NCBI GenBank assembly: GCA_023247085.1
Contig: JAHFHC010000004.1
Location: forward strand, 1 to 56,682
Source: Microcaldota archaeon
GTDB lineage: Archaea > Micrarchaeota > Micrarchaeia > Norongarragalinales > UBA8480
Direction of reading: 5' to 3'
Length of the DNA: 56,682 bases
In this document: positions 1-7,411 of the stretch, in pieces
Position numbering within the stretch: position 1 is the stretch's first letter
How the letters are laid out: the number at the start of each line of letters is the position of its first letter
The notes under the pieces: generated by a model
Seen by the model: the letters and a program-made list of their open reading frames with translations, nothing else
The model's database searches: none
Told to the model about the DNA's origin: nothing
Position numbers and translations under genes: made by a program

Positions 1-329
1 GCGTATTTGCTACCGCCAGGCAAAATAAAATTAGTTAAAGGGGAGGTTAAACTGGTTGCCTCATCTATTTGCCGTTCAATTCGCTCTACTTCTAGGTGCG
101 TTATTTGAAAGTCAGTACCAGCTAAAATTGCACCAATTGTAAACAAGTCTCGCTGCACTGCTTCAAGCAAGTCGCGATCTTGAGTTGATTCGCTTTTTGC
201 TAAGCCGACAAATGAATTTAACTCGTCTACTTCACCTATTGCAACAATGCGTTGATCAACTTTTTTGATCCGCGTTCCACTTGCTAAGCCTGTTTCGCCT
301 TTGTCGCCAGTTTTAGTATAAATTTTCAT
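1..329 (-). CDS. PduO-type ATP:cob(I)alamin adenosyltransferase, 3' end cut by window edge
   Basis: The first 109 residues are visible; the gene runs off the left edge. The N-terminus carries the KTGDKG ATP-binding signature (residues 6-11) and the VDELNSFVG segment (about 34-42) typical of PduO/MMAB adenosyltransferases. The family transfers the adenosyl group of ATP to cob(I)alamin to make coenzyme B12 and acts in the cytosol as a trimer of helical bundles. The ATG lies 6 bases after the stop of a flavin reductase-like gene on the same strand, so the two are probably cotranscribed. A reductase beside this enzyme fits, because cobalt must be reduced to Co(I) before adenosylation. The reading frame is intact as far as the edge. 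Confidence 0.9.
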   Translation of the reverse strand, partial: MKIYTKTGDKGETGLASGTRIKKVDQRIVAIGEVDELNSFVGLAKSESTQDRDLLEAVQRDLFTIGAILAGTDFQITHLEVERIERQIDEATSLTSPLTNFILPGGSKY

Positions 330-335
330 AACTTT

Positions 336-887
336 TTACTTCTTCGCAACTCGTTTGCCTAAATAGTGTAATTTGCCAAGGTGCATTGCAAAAGGCTTCC
401 GTTCATCATCTACTAATGCGCGCAGTACTTGGCCAACGAACATAACGTGATCGCCTAATTTTATGCACTTTACAACTTTGCACTCAGCGCTTAACACGCT
501 TCCGTTTATCAATGGCGGCGCAATGAACTTTGACGGCATTGTCTTGATGTTGAATTCTTTAAATTTATCAACTGTTTTCCCACTAACGTTTCCAACATAG
601 TGAGCAAGCGCCGCTTGGTCAATTGAACATAAATTTACTCCGAATTCAGAGCTTTCTTTCAACAAATCGTAAGTATAGTGCTTTGGATTTACAAATACGG
701 CAATGTAAAGTGGATCGTAAGACACGTTGAATGTCCACTCGCAAGCCATTACATTGCGCTTGCCTTTACTTGCAGTTGTCAGTAAACTAACCGTAGTGGT
801 GAAAAAACGTTTTGCGTGCTCAATATCTTCTTTAAGCATATAAGATAATTTATACTCAAATAGAGAATTAAAAACGATTGTTTTCAC
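336..887 (-). CDS. flavin reductase-like FMN-binding split-barrel protein
   Basis: This 183-residue protein matches the flavin reductase/flavoredoxin split-barrel family: SLLTTAS near residue 35, a VMACEWTFNVSYDPLYIAVF core strand pair, and a GVNLCSID segment followed by a V(G)xxSGKTVDKF motif. Family members bind FMN and reduce flavins or pass electrons to partner proteins. It lies directly upstream of the cobalamin adenosyltransferase, so cob(II)alamin reduction is a plausible job, but this is inference. The ATG at 887 lies about 23 bases from a TATA-like box (906-914), which favours this leaderless start. Met17 (ATG at 839) is the alternative and would keep the whole fold. Confidence 0.8.
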   Translation of the reverse strand: MKTIVFNSLFEYKLSYMLKEDIEHAKRFFTTTVSLLTTASKGKRNVMACEWTFNVSYDPLYIAVFVNPKHYTYDLLKESSEFGVNLCSIDQAALAHYVGNVSGKTVDKFKEFNIKTMPSKFIAPPLINGSVLSAECKVVKCIKLGDHVMFVGQVLRALVDDERKPFAMHLGKLHYLGKRVAKK

Positions 888-905
888 TTGGAGAAATTAG
901 CTTAG

Positions 906-914
906 TTTTAAATA
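906..914 (-). promoter_or_regulatory. TATA-like box in the divergent promoter between the flavin reductase and zinc-ribbon genes
   Basis: On the minus strand the sequence reads TATTTAAAA, centred about 23 bases upstream of the ATG at 887. That is the usual archaeal spacing for a leaderless transcript. The same AT-rich stretch could also serve the plus-strand gene starting near 951. Confidence 0.45.
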
Positions 915-950
915 TCGACAAGGAGTAACACAATTCAGTTGAATAATAAA

Positions 951-1298
951 ATGGGAGAAGAACTAGCTTGCCCGCAATGTGGCAACCCAAATTTAGATGT
1001 TGACGAACAGAACAGCGTTGTCTACTGCCAGAAATGTGGTTTTGCAGTGAAAGTTGACCCGCAAACCGGGGAAGCAGTGCCAATTTCGCAAGGCGGAGCG
1101 CCACGCGGCTTGGCAGAAGCCGGCCAGCCAACGCAAGCTTATAATGACCACACTATTTTCGGCATGGATCCACTAACGTTTTGGATGGGCGGATTTGCAA
1201 TTTTATTACTCTTATTTTTCCTCGGCGTACTTCGCGACTTAACTATACTAATGCTACTTCTAGCAGTGTTGACTGCATTCTGGTGGATGAAAAAGTAA
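951..1298 (+). CDS. TFIIB-type zinc-ribbon membrane protein of unknown function
   Basis: The N-terminus has a CPQC...CQKC zinc ribbon (Cys7, Cys10, Cys26, Cys29) like the N-terminal ribbon of TFIIB. A Gly/Pro-rich linker follows, then a hydrophobic C-terminus (about residues 75-113) that can form two membrane segments. The ribbon would face the cytosol. I do not recognise the family beyond this architecture, which recurs in archaeal small membrane proteins. A TTG at 939 is an alternative start, with AGGAG at 921-925 rather far upstream; I prefer the ATG at 951. It is divergent from the flavin reductase gene. Confidence 0.75.
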   Translation: MGEELACPQCGNPNLDVDEQNSVVYCQKCGFAVKVDPQTGEAVPISQGGAPRGLAEAGQPTQAYNDHTIFGMDPLTFWMGGFAILLLLFFLGVLRDLTILMLLLAVLTAFWWMKK

Positions 1299-1311
1299 GC
1301 CTATTTTCTAT

Positions 1312-2580
1312 TCAAAATTCTCCTAAACTTTTTTGATTGACCACAGTTGCTTTATTTTTGCCTAGTTTTAACTCAGCTGGTAAAATCAATTCGCCATACT
1401 CGCCATCATAGCCAGGCTTAATCTTGATAGCGTTTTCTCGGTTAAGCATAATAACTCGGCTCATTTCAAGGCCAACAATTTCGCGCAAATCTGGTTCAAG
1501 AACATCAAACACGACCTTGAACTCGCTTCCAAATTTCGCAATTAACTTATCATAAGCTTCAGTTACCTTTACCGAATATAAATTAGATCCAAGCACTGCA
1601 GAGATAATCTCTGAAAGCGGAAGTACAGTGCGAAAAGGAATTGCGTTTTTCCTCTTGAATCCCAAAGGCCGATCTGCAAGTTCAACAACCCTATGTTCAA
1701 CTCCAATTGTTAGCTTCTTACCGCACTTTGGACAAACCTCCTTTAGTTTAGCAGTTTCTTCATAAGAACACGAAAACCCACACGCACGGTGGCCAGTAAC
1801 ATGATATTTTCCATAAGCTGGTTCGGTTTCTACAGTGTACAAGAATTTCTTTGAGTCATTTTTTCGAACAGCCTCGAAGATTTTATCAAACGAATTACAG
1901 TCGTCGCTAAACGCGTTGCATTCTCGACCCAAGCGCCACGGTTGTGGCGAATGTGGGTCAGAATTAGACATAATTGCAAAGCTATCCAGCGAAGACACGC
2001 GCCACATCATAGCAGGGTCCGCAGACATTCCACTCTCCACAGCAACGATTTTCGACGCTTTGTCACCATAAGCTTCTTGAATTGAATTATAACCACTTTT
2101 ATCACCTAGTACACCGAACCAGGGGGTAAACGCGTGTGCTGGGACAATCTCCGCTTTACTTACCGATTGTTTTGTCATTTCTACAAACTCTGCACAACTT
2201 GTTTTGCCAAGCATTGGCCTACCATCAGCTGCGAGGTTGCCACGTTTTGCATAAACATCACGTAATTGAACAACGTTTTCAATATTTGGAACATGAACAA
2301 TATGGTGAACGCGTTTAAACGAATCAAAAGTAGCGATTTCAACAGTTAACATAAACTTCGTTTTTGTTTTAACTGAAGTTAATTCATACAAACCCGTTTC
2401 GCCAATTTGCTTCAACTTACTTTTTATTTCAGCAAACCACTCCGGATGCGTAAAGTCACCAGTTCCAATAATAGACAAACCTTTTATCTCAGCTGTTTTC
2501 GCAAAGTTTTCAAGCGTAGAATTAACCGAACAAGCTCTAGCGTACTTAGAGTGAATGTGAAAATCTGCGTAGAGAACCAT
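1312..2580 (-). CDS. endonuclease Q (PHP-domain DNA repair nuclease)
   Basis: The 422-residue protein opens with the PHP signature ADFHIHSKYARA (residues 4-15) and continues with GTGDFTHPEW, a VPAHAFTPWFG block and SNSDPHSP, which carry the metal-binding His and Asp residues. A zinc-finger module (HRACGFSC...CPKCGKK, about residues 270-305) follows. This order and length match archaeal endonuclease Q. That enzyme nicks DNA 5' of deaminated bases (uracil, hypoxanthine) and is thought to act with PCNA. An upstream in-frame start would add 58 non-conserved residues, so I take the ATG at 2580. It lies 32 bases after the MarC-family gene on the same strand. Confidence 0.88.
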   Translation of the reverse strand: MVLYADFHIHSKYARACSVNSTLENFAKTAEIKGLSIIGTGDFTHPEWFAEIKSKLKQIGETGLYELTSVKTKTKFMLTVEIATFDSFKRVHHIVHVPNIENVVQLRDVYAKRGNLAADGRPMLGKTSCAEFVEMTKQSVSKAEIVPAHAFTPWFGVLGDKSGYNSIQEAYGDKASKIVAVESGMSADPAMMWRVSSLDSFAIMSNSDPHSPQPWRLGRECNAFSDDCNSFDKIFEAVRKNDSKKFLYTVETEPAYGKYHVTGHRACGFSCSYEETAKLKEVCPKCGKKLTIGVEHRVVELADRPLGFKRKNAIPFRTVLPLSEIISAVLGSNLYSVKVTEAYDKLIAKFGSEFKVVFDVLEPDLREIVGLEMSRVIMLNRENAIKIKPGYDGEYGELILPAELKLGKNKATVVNQKSLGEF

Positions 2581-2612
2581 AATGATAATATTACTAAAAG
2601 GGGAAAAAGAAG

Positions 2613-3212
2613 TTAAAACACTCCTTTTATTCCAGAGAGAATGAATTGCACTGCAATTGCAACGAGCAACAAGCCCATTATTCTCGATAACAATTCTGTA
2701 CCAGTTTCGCCAATTAGTTTTGTGACAGAATCCGAGTGGCGGAGGATAAACCAAGTAAACGCTAAAGCTAATACTGACGCTATGCTCGTCACAAGTATAC
2801 CGTACTGCCCAGATAATATTATTGCAGTTGTAATTACGCCAGGCCCAGTTAACAACGGAGTACCGATGACAACTGCAGCTGGCGAAACTTTTTTACTTTT
2901 ACCTTTTTCTTTTGGAAAGGACAAGCTAAGGACAAGCTCAATCCCCATTATAACAAGTATTATTCCGCCTGCAATTTGCATTGAAGCAAGCGAAATACCA
3001 AGAACCGAAAGGAGCCCCTGACCAAAAAGCAAGAATAAGAAAAGTAACCCTGCAGCTATTCCAACTGCTTCCATTGCAATTAACCTCTTTTTAGCGGGAT
3101 TGTCTTTGCGAGTCAAGGAAAGGAATATTGGCACGCTTATGAAAGGGTCCATAATGGCAAATAGAGGAATAAACGCCCTGACAATTGATTCAAAAAAAGT
3201 TAAGTCAATCAT
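2613..3212 (-). CDS. MarC family integral membrane protein
   Basis: About 199 residues with six hydrophobic segments. The N-terminal block FIPLFAIMDPFISVPIFLSLT and the GIGxxL/GPGVITTAI segment in the second half are diagnostic of the MarC/UPF0056 family. Its transport role is unsettled; the family was once linked to multiple antibiotic resistance, a link later withdrawn. I take the ATG at 3212 because MIDLTFFESIVRA is the usual family start; a start four codons upstream is possible. It is likely cotranscribed with the downstream EndoQ gene. Confidence 0.88.
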   Translation of the reverse strand: MIDLTFFESIVRAFIPLFAIMDPFISVPIFLSLTRKDNPAKKRLIAMEAVGIAAGLLFLFLLFGQGLLSVLGISLASMQIAGGIILVIMGIELVLSLSFPKEKGKSKKVSPAAVVIGTPLLTGPGVITTAIILSGQYGILVTSIASVLALAFTWFILRHSDSVTKLIGETGTELLSRIMGLLLVAIAVQFILSGIKGVF

Positions 3213-3254
3213 ATAACAACACAATTAAAACTAGCGGAGTATTAAAAATAGTCT

Positions 3255-3401
3255 ATGCCAAAAGCCAAGCCTAATGAAGAGCTAAAACAATTAGCAAGAG
3301 ACTGCCATAACGCGAAAATCTTCACTTACTTTAATTTCATAATACTGCTTTTGCTTTTGGCATTTGTCATCGGCGTAGTGTTAAAACAACTTGCGTTCTA
3401 G
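3255..3401 (+). CDS. 48-residue single-pass membrane protein, unknown
   Basis: ATG at 3255, TAG at 3399-3401. A polar, charged N-terminus of about 22 residues (MPKAKPNEELKQLARDC...) is followed by one strongly hydrophobic segment (FNFIILLLLLAFVIGVVL) and a short polar end. I do not recognise it. It lies between the divergent MarC gene and the RNase P RNA promoter, with no other coding candidate in the gap. Coding status rests only on composition and the clean start-stop, so it is tentative. Confidence 0.5.
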   Translation: MPKAKPNEELKQLARDCHNAKIFTYFNFIILLLLLAFVIGVVLKQLAF

Positions 3402-3423
3402 ATACGCATTTTCTTCACAAAAC

Positions 3424-3431
3424 CTTTTTAT
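3424..3431 (+). promoter_or_regulatory. TATA-like box of the RNase P RNA gene
   Basis: CTTTTTAT preceded by an A-rich BRE-like stretch (AAAAC). Its centre is about 22 bases from G3449, the first base of the terminal stem of the RNA, which is the expected archaeal TATA-to-start distance. Confidence 0.55.
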
Positions 3432-3448
3432 TCGACAACGCAATAAAT

Positions 3449-3795
3449 GTTGAACGTATCAAATGAGGGTGCAAATGCGTTGTAAGATGCACAGCTTTAT
3501 AACTTAACCATCTAAACAATGGATCGTTTTGAAAACTCGCAAGGGTTTTCGAATGAGTTGTGCTTGGCTGAAAAAAGTCGTTTTACACTCGCAAGAGTAT
3601 TTTTTTGAGTTTCAAATCTCGCCCGGCTTGTCCGATCAGCGACGCTCTTTGGAATTTGAAAAAAATCGAAATGGCTAAAAACACTGCAGTTCAGGAGCAT
3701 TTATGCCGGTCCGGAAACCGCGTTCCGACTCCTGTGCCACAATGCAAAGCATGAACCCCAAAAGGCCTTTATAATAAAGGCCTTTGATACGCAAC
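3449..3795 (+). ncRNA. rnpB: RNase P RNA with circularly permuted order of conserved regions
   Basis: RNase P RNA is the catalytic RNA that removes tRNA 5' leaders. CR-III is at 3464-3488: GGGTGCAA, six bases, then TGTAAGA, the same spacing as in E. coli. CR-IV follows (TAAAC 3513-3517, CGCAAGG 3538-3544), then a GCAA-capped hairpin (3587-3598) and CR-V with the P4 strand CCCGGCTT (3622-3629). In a normal gene the RNA would end here. Instead P1 is closed as a hairpin (TCCGA 3631-3635 with TTGGA 3649-3653). P2 pairs TTTCAAAT (3610-3617) with ATTTGAAA (3654-3661), and P3 pairs 3669-3676 with 3696-3702. A P4 5' strand GG-U-CCGG with the bulged U is at 3708-3714, and a CR-II-like block is at 3735-3757. 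P11 pairs GCACAG (3489-3494) with CTGTGC (3732-3737). The ends form a 13-bp stem (3449-3463 with 3783-3795) where P12 belongs. Weak point: the A-rich half of CR-I is not recognisable. Confidence 0.72.
3761..3785 (+). repeat. 11-bp hairpin near the 3' end of the RNase P RNA
   Basis: AAAGGCCTTTA (3761-3771) and TAAAGGCCTTT (3775-3785) are perfect reverse complements around a TAA triloop. The last three bases are shared with the terminal stem, so the two helices would stack or compete slightly. The hairpin follows the CR-II-like block directly and may represent P12 proper or an insertion beside it. Confidence 0.7.
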
Positions 3796-3890
3796 TTAAT
3801 TAAAAAAAATAGTGAAACAAACGAGCTAGCCACTGGGCGCATTATAAAAAAAGCTAAAACGCAGCGTCGGTCGCTAGAAAGGCTAAATCT

Positions 3891-4283
3891 TTAGTCTTTT
3901 CCTAGTATTCTTTTGCCCATTGTTTCCATGTACTGGATTTCTTTGCCTGCTTCTAATTCGCTTTTCATTTCTTCTGGAATGCTTGTTTCAAATGTTTCAT
4001 ATGAAGCCAAGTCCATTAATTGGCAAGAAGTGCCAGAAACGCTTATCACTTGCGCGCGTTTGCGTTCAACAATTGGAATTTCAATATCAGCATCAGATGG
4101 TTTCATCAAAGAATGCTTTGAGCCATCAAGGATACTCATTGCAACTACGTTTACTTTAGCTGCGCCGTGTTTTCCGGGCTTGCTTTTGTCCATTGAAGCT
4201 ACTCTACACGGGTGATCGTCAATTAGCACGTATTTGCCTTTTGAAAGGTCGCCCATTTGTCCAAATATCTTGTCAACTGCCAT
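3891..4283 (-). CDS. eif5A: translation factor aIF5A
   Basis: 130 residues, the normal archaeal length. The N-terminal SH3-like domain carries the hypusination loop SKPGKHGAAK; Lys38 is the expected hypusine (or deoxyhypusine) site. The C-terminal OB domain follows (about residues 68-130). The factor binds the ribosomal E site and relieves stalling at proline-rich and other difficult peptides. The leader has a TATA-like ATTATAAAATT stretch, then GGTGAT (minus strand, 4294-4299), ten bases before the ATG. The gene is divergent from the TatD operon. Confidence 0.95.
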   Translation of the reverse strand: MAVDKIFGQMGDLSKGKYVLIDDHPCRVASMDKSKPGKHGAAKVNVVAMSILDGSKHSLMKPSDADIEIPIVERKRAQVISVSGTSCQLMDLASYETFETSIPEEMKSELEAGKEIQYMETMGKRILGKD

Positions 4284-4447
4284 TGTTCAATAAATCACCA
4301 AATTTTATAATTGTTATAAAACACAAGCTAAGAAATAGCTGGTCTAAATTTTTGTATATAATAGAGATGCAAAGCGGTTAAAAAGGCTTTTCGGTACCCA
4401 GGCTAACGGTATAAAACAAAGCATTGCCTAAGCATTATACTAAACAC

Positions 4448-5188
4448 ATGTACGTAGATAGCCATTGTCATTTAACGCACAAGCAGTTTGCAGGCGATGT
4501 TGAAAGTGTAATCCAACGCGCAAAGTCAGCGAAGCTAACCCGCGCTTACTGTACTGGCGGAATGCTTGGCCACGACCAAGCTGTATTAAAGCTATGTGCT
4601 AAACACAATGATTTCCTTCGCCCAGTTATTGGCATTAGCCCACATGACGCAAATAGGGTTACAAATGAACAAAAAGAAATGATTTTCGGCTTAATTGAAA
4701 GAAATCGCTCTAAACTAGCCGGAATTGGAGAAGTTGGCTTAGATTTTCACTATTTTAAAACAGAAGAAGAACAAAAAAAGCAAGAGGCATTATTTCGCGA
4801 AGAAATTGAACTTGCAAGAACACTAGATTTACCGATTGTTATTCATTCCCGCAAAGCTGAAGAAAAAGTGCTGGACATACTAGAAGAAGTCGAGTATTAC
4901 AACTTCGCAATGCATTGCTTTATGGTGAAAAACAGCGCCAAGCGAGTTATTGACCTCGGCGGGTTAATCTCGCTGCCAACTATTAAAAGCAAAGAAAAGA
5001 AATATATCATAAAGCAATTTGAAGCGGATAAATTCCTTTGTGAAACCGATTCGCCTTACTTATGGCAAGGAAGGAACGAACCCCTCAATGTGCTGAGCGT
5101 TTATAATGAAATTGCATTTGAAAAAGGCAAAAAAATAGAAGAAATAGGCGAAACAGTGCTTGAAAACGTAAAGGCATTTTTCAGGTGA
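4448..5188 (+). CDS. tatD: TatD family metal-dependent hydrolase (DNase)
   Basis: 246 residues. The TatD signature is complete: DSHCHL at residues 4-9, a GEVGLDFHY block with the metal-ligand Glu, IVIHSRKAEEK, a MHCF segment and the terminal LCETDSPYL. TatD enzymes are TIM-barrel hydrolases with 3'-5' exonuclease activity, implicated in DNA repair and RNA turnover. I take the ATG at 4448, because the earlier TTG at 4424 adds only eight non-conserved residues. A TATA-like GTATAAAA lies at about 4409-4416. It is the first gene of a five-gene plus-strand run ending at the LSm gene. Confidence 0.92.
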   Translation: MYVDSHCHLTHKQFAGDVESVIQRAKSAKLTRAYCTGGMLGHDQAVLKLCAKHNDFLRPVIGISPHDANRVTNEQKEMIFGLIERNRSKLAGIGEVGLDFHYFKTEEEQKKQEALFREEIELARTLDLPIVIHSRKAEEKVLDILEEVEYYNFAMHCFMVKNSAKRVIDLGGLISLPTIKSKEKKYIIKQFEADKFLCETDSPYLWQGRNEPLNVLSVYNEIAFEKGKKIEEIGETVLENVKAFFR

Positions 5189-5197
5189 ATATTGAAA

Positions 5198-5656
5198 ATG
5201 GCAGATTTTGCACATAAATTCAAAAAATTATTTGGAACAGGAACACCAAAAAACATAGCGTGTTTTGTAGATGGGCCAAACATGATTCGCAAAGAACTTG
5301 GAATTGATTTAGAAAAAGTAAAACACAAACTAGAAAAATACGGCAAAATAAAAGTTGCAAAAGTTTTTCTCGACCAATACGCGTCTGACAAACTAATCGA
5401 AGCAGTTACCAACCAAGGATACGACCTAGTAATTGTACCAAGCGACGTAGACGTAGCACTTGCGGTAGATGCAACGCAATATATATTCAACCCAAACATA
5501 GACACAATTGCGATTGTTTCCCGCGACTCTGACTTCAGGCCAGTAATTGCAAAAGCAAAAGAACAAGGCAAAGAAACTATCGTAATAGGAACAAACCCAG
5601 ACTTTTCAACAGCATTGCGAAACAGCGCAGATATAGTAATAGACGCAAAGGAGTAA
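5198..5656 (+). CDS. NYN (PIN-like) domain protein
   Basis: 152 residues forming essentially one NYN/LabA-like domain. The acidic residues of the PIN-like active site are visible in FVDGPNM (N-terminal strand), IVPSDVDVALAVDA, and the C-terminal VSRDSDFRPVI, followed by a GKETIVIG strand. NYN proteins are usually metal-dependent ribonucleases. It starts ten bases after the TatD stop, so translational coupling is likely. A TTG at 5192 is an alternative start; the ATG at 5198 is favoured. Its substrate cannot be read from the sequence. Confidence 0.82.
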   Translation: MADFAHKFKKLFGTGTPKNIACFVDGPNMIRKELGIDLEKVKHKLEKYGKIKVAKVFLDQYASDKLIEAVTNQGYDLVIVPSDVDVALAVDATQYIFNPNIDTIAIVSRDSDFRPVIAKAKEQGKETIVIGTNPDFSTALRNSADIVIDAKE

Positions 5657-5668
5657 AACAAAGAAAAA

Positions 5669-6121
5669 ATGTTTCCAAACGGCGAACTAGTAAAAAGCGG
5701 CGAAATACGCGAAACGCCACCAAGCGACTTAGTGAAGGAACTACAAGAAAAAGATTTCACTGGCTACGCCTCTTTTTCAGTTAAAGACCAAAACGGAATA
5801 CACAATTTTACAATTGCGCTTATTAAAGGAAACATAGCAGGTGCTTTTTCAAATAGCTTCAAGACAAAACAAAATCAACTTGGCGACAGCGCAGTACAAG
5901 AATTGTCAAACCACGCAAATTCGCCCGGATTCTACGACGTTGTACAACTCGATGAAGCACAAGTTAAACTAGCTGTAGAAGTACGGCCAGAAACACAAAT
6001 TGAAACAACAAACAAAGAAAAACAAAAAGCAAAGCAAGATGCGCTATTGCCAATAGCGCAAGAAGAGTCAAAAGAAGAAATTTTAAAAAAATACGGGCTA
6101 AGTTCACTAGCAGATCTTTAA
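5669..6121 (+). CDS. DUF2226/DUF4388-like small protein
   Basis: 150 residues. The N-terminal 100 residues (LVKELQEKDFTGYASFSVKDQNG...ALIKGNIAGAFSNSF) have the alternating strands and the KGNIAGAF turn seen in DUF2226 and DUF4388 (PATAN-like) domains, which are linked to small-GTPase and signalling contexts. The C-terminal third is rich in Lys, Glu and Gln and ends in a conserved-looking ILKKYGLSSLADL helix. It sits between the NYN and MinD genes in an operon. The family assignment is by pattern only. Confidence 0.55.
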   Translation: MFPNGELVKSGEIRETPPSDLVKELQEKDFTGYASFSVKDQNGIHNFTIALIKGNIAGAFSNSFKTKQNQLGDSAVQELSNHANSPGFYDVVQLDEAQVKLAVEVRPETQIETTNKEKQKAKQDALLPIAQEESKEEILKKYGLSSLADL

Positions 6122-6163
6122 TATAGTAAAAAAACGTAAAACAAAACAGAGAAAAAAACGATT

Positions 6164-6949
6164 ATGGCAACTAGAGTAATTGCAATTGCAAGCGGAAAAG
6201 GCGGAACTGGCAAAACCTCCATAGCAACAAACCTCGGCATCGCACTAGCAGCTAATGGAAAAGATGTTACAGTTGTCGACGGCGACGTTACAATGGCAAG
6301 CACAGGAATAATGATGGGGCTAAAACGCAGCCCAATTACAATTCACAACGTACTAATGGGAGAAGCACAAATTGAAGAAGCAGTTTACGAAGGGCCAAAA
6401 GGGGTTAAAATCGTTCCAGCTGGTTTATCACTAGAGCGAATAAAACGACTTGACTACGACAAATTCAAACACATTGTCAACGAATTAAGGCCAAGCAACG
6501 ATTACATAATTATAGACTGTGCGCCTGGCTTGGAAAAAGACGCCATGGCTGCATTAACCGCAGCAGACGAATGTATCCTCGTGCTTAATCCAGAACCAAC
6601 TTCACTTGCAGATGCATTGAAAGTTAAAGCGCTGGCTGAAAAAAACAACGTTAAACTAAGCGGATTAATCATAAACATGCACATGAATGAAAAAAGTGAA
6701 ATCCGCAATGGCGAACTTGAAAAACTAATGGCAACGCGAGTCATTGCGTCAATCCCATTTGATAGCCATGCAAAAAAAGCTTCTTCTACACAATCCCCCG
6801 CCTTTGTTAAGTTTCCAGAAAGCAACTTTGCCCTCGGAATAAGCCAAGCAGCGGCTTTTCTACTAGATGGCAAAGTAGTTACAAAAGTTAAAAAAGGTAT
6901 AGCGAGAAAGATATTTGAATCAATCGCAACTATTTTCAAAAGACCATAA
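6164..6949 (+). CDS. MinD/ParA-type P-loop ATPase
   Basis: 261 residues. The deviant Walker A motif SGKGGTGKT is at residues 10-18, with the signature Lys12. DGDV (switch I) and YIIIDCAPGLEKDA (Walker B/switch II) follow. The C-terminal KKGIARKIFESIATIFKRP can form an amphipathic helix, as in membrane-binding MinD. MinD/ParA ATPases dimerise on ATP and position cell-division, chromosome or surface complexes. I see no MinE or ParB partner here; the neighbour DUF2226-like gene could be one. The start is the first ATG, 42 bases after the previous stop. Confidence 0.88.
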   Translation: MATRVIAIASGKGGTGKTSIATNLGIALAANGKDVTVVDGDVTMASTGIMMGLKRSPITIHNVLMGEAQIEEAVYEGPKGVKIVPAGLSLERIKRLDYDKFKHIVNELRPSNDYIIIDCAPGLEKDAMAALTAADECILVLNPEPTSLADALKVKALAEKNNVKLSGLIINMHMNEKSEIRNGELEKLMATRVIASIPFDSHAKKASSTQSPAFVKFPESNFALGISQAAAFLLDGKVVTKVKKGIARKIFESIATIFKRP

Positions 6950-6981
6950 ATTGAATTGATTTTTTAGGTGATTTAAAAAAC

Positions 6982-7215
6982 ATGGCAGAAAACAACCAAA
7001 AGAGACCATTTGACGTACTTAACAGCGCGTTGAACAAAAACGTATTGATTAAACTCAAAGGCGAAACCGAAGTACGCGGCGAACTAGCAAGCTTCGACGT
7101 ACACATGAACCTCGTCATTGAAAACGGCGAAGAACTACGCAACGGCGAACTAAAACGCAAACTTGGAGTAGTATTACTACGCGGAGACACAGTAGTATTC
7201 GTCTCGCCAGCGTAA
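6982..7215 (+). CDS. archaeal Sm-like (LSm) RNA-binding protein
   Basis: 77 residues covering a full LSm fold. Sm1 is [22 protein letters not shown], with the Asp/Met/Asn uridine-pocket residues, and Sm2 is [13 protein letters not shown]. Archaeal LSm proteins form heptameric rings that bind oligo(U) RNA. It is preceded by a strong GGTGATTT site at 6967-6974 and followed at once by a hairpin. It is the last gene of the TatD-NYN-MinD run. Confidence 0.95.
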   Translation: MAENNQKRPFDVLNSALNKNVLIKLKGETEVRGELASFDVHMNLVIENGEELRNGELKRKLGVVLLRGDTVVFVSPA

Positions 7216-7233
7216 GGCCCCCACCGCGGCCTT
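7214..7233 (+). terminator. hairpin after the LSm gene
   Basis: AAGGCC (7214-7219) and GGCCTT (7228-7233) pair around an 8-base loop, overlapping the LSm stop codon. The gap from here to the asparagine synthetase start (about 180 bases) holds nothing else that I recognise except the TATA box near 7388. Confidence 0.5.
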
Positions 7234-7383
7234 ACCAACCACGGGAACCATAAATACAAATTAGCGCAAGCTTTCAAAAGCGCTAGTTTAGGGATAAAGT
7301 GTTTTGTGCAAATCATCGTGAAAAGTTTGTTTTGCCCTACTAAAATCAGCTACACCTTTTTCCAACAAGCCAAGCACATAGCC

Positions 7384-7392
7384 TTATTTTAA
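7384..7392 (+). promoter_or_regulatory. TATA-like box of the asparagine synthetase gene
   Basis: TTATTTTAA is centred about 24 bases before the ATG at 7412, which suggests a leaderless mRNA. The mature protein must start Met-Cys, so this start is also fixed by function. Confidence 0.5.
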
Positions 7393-7411
7393 TCAACTTT
7401 TTAATAGATAC

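Noticed and set aside
3512-3700. A 62-residue minus-strand reading frame inside the structured RNA region
   Set aside because: It lies antisense to the RNase P RNA, has no promoter or family match, and low-complexity composition.
3684-3740. Possible SRP (7S) RNA, because of GGTCCGGAAACC
   Set aside because: The SRP helix 8 consensus is missing, whereas the neighbouring blocks fit RNase P CR-III, CR-IV and CR-V with correct spacing.
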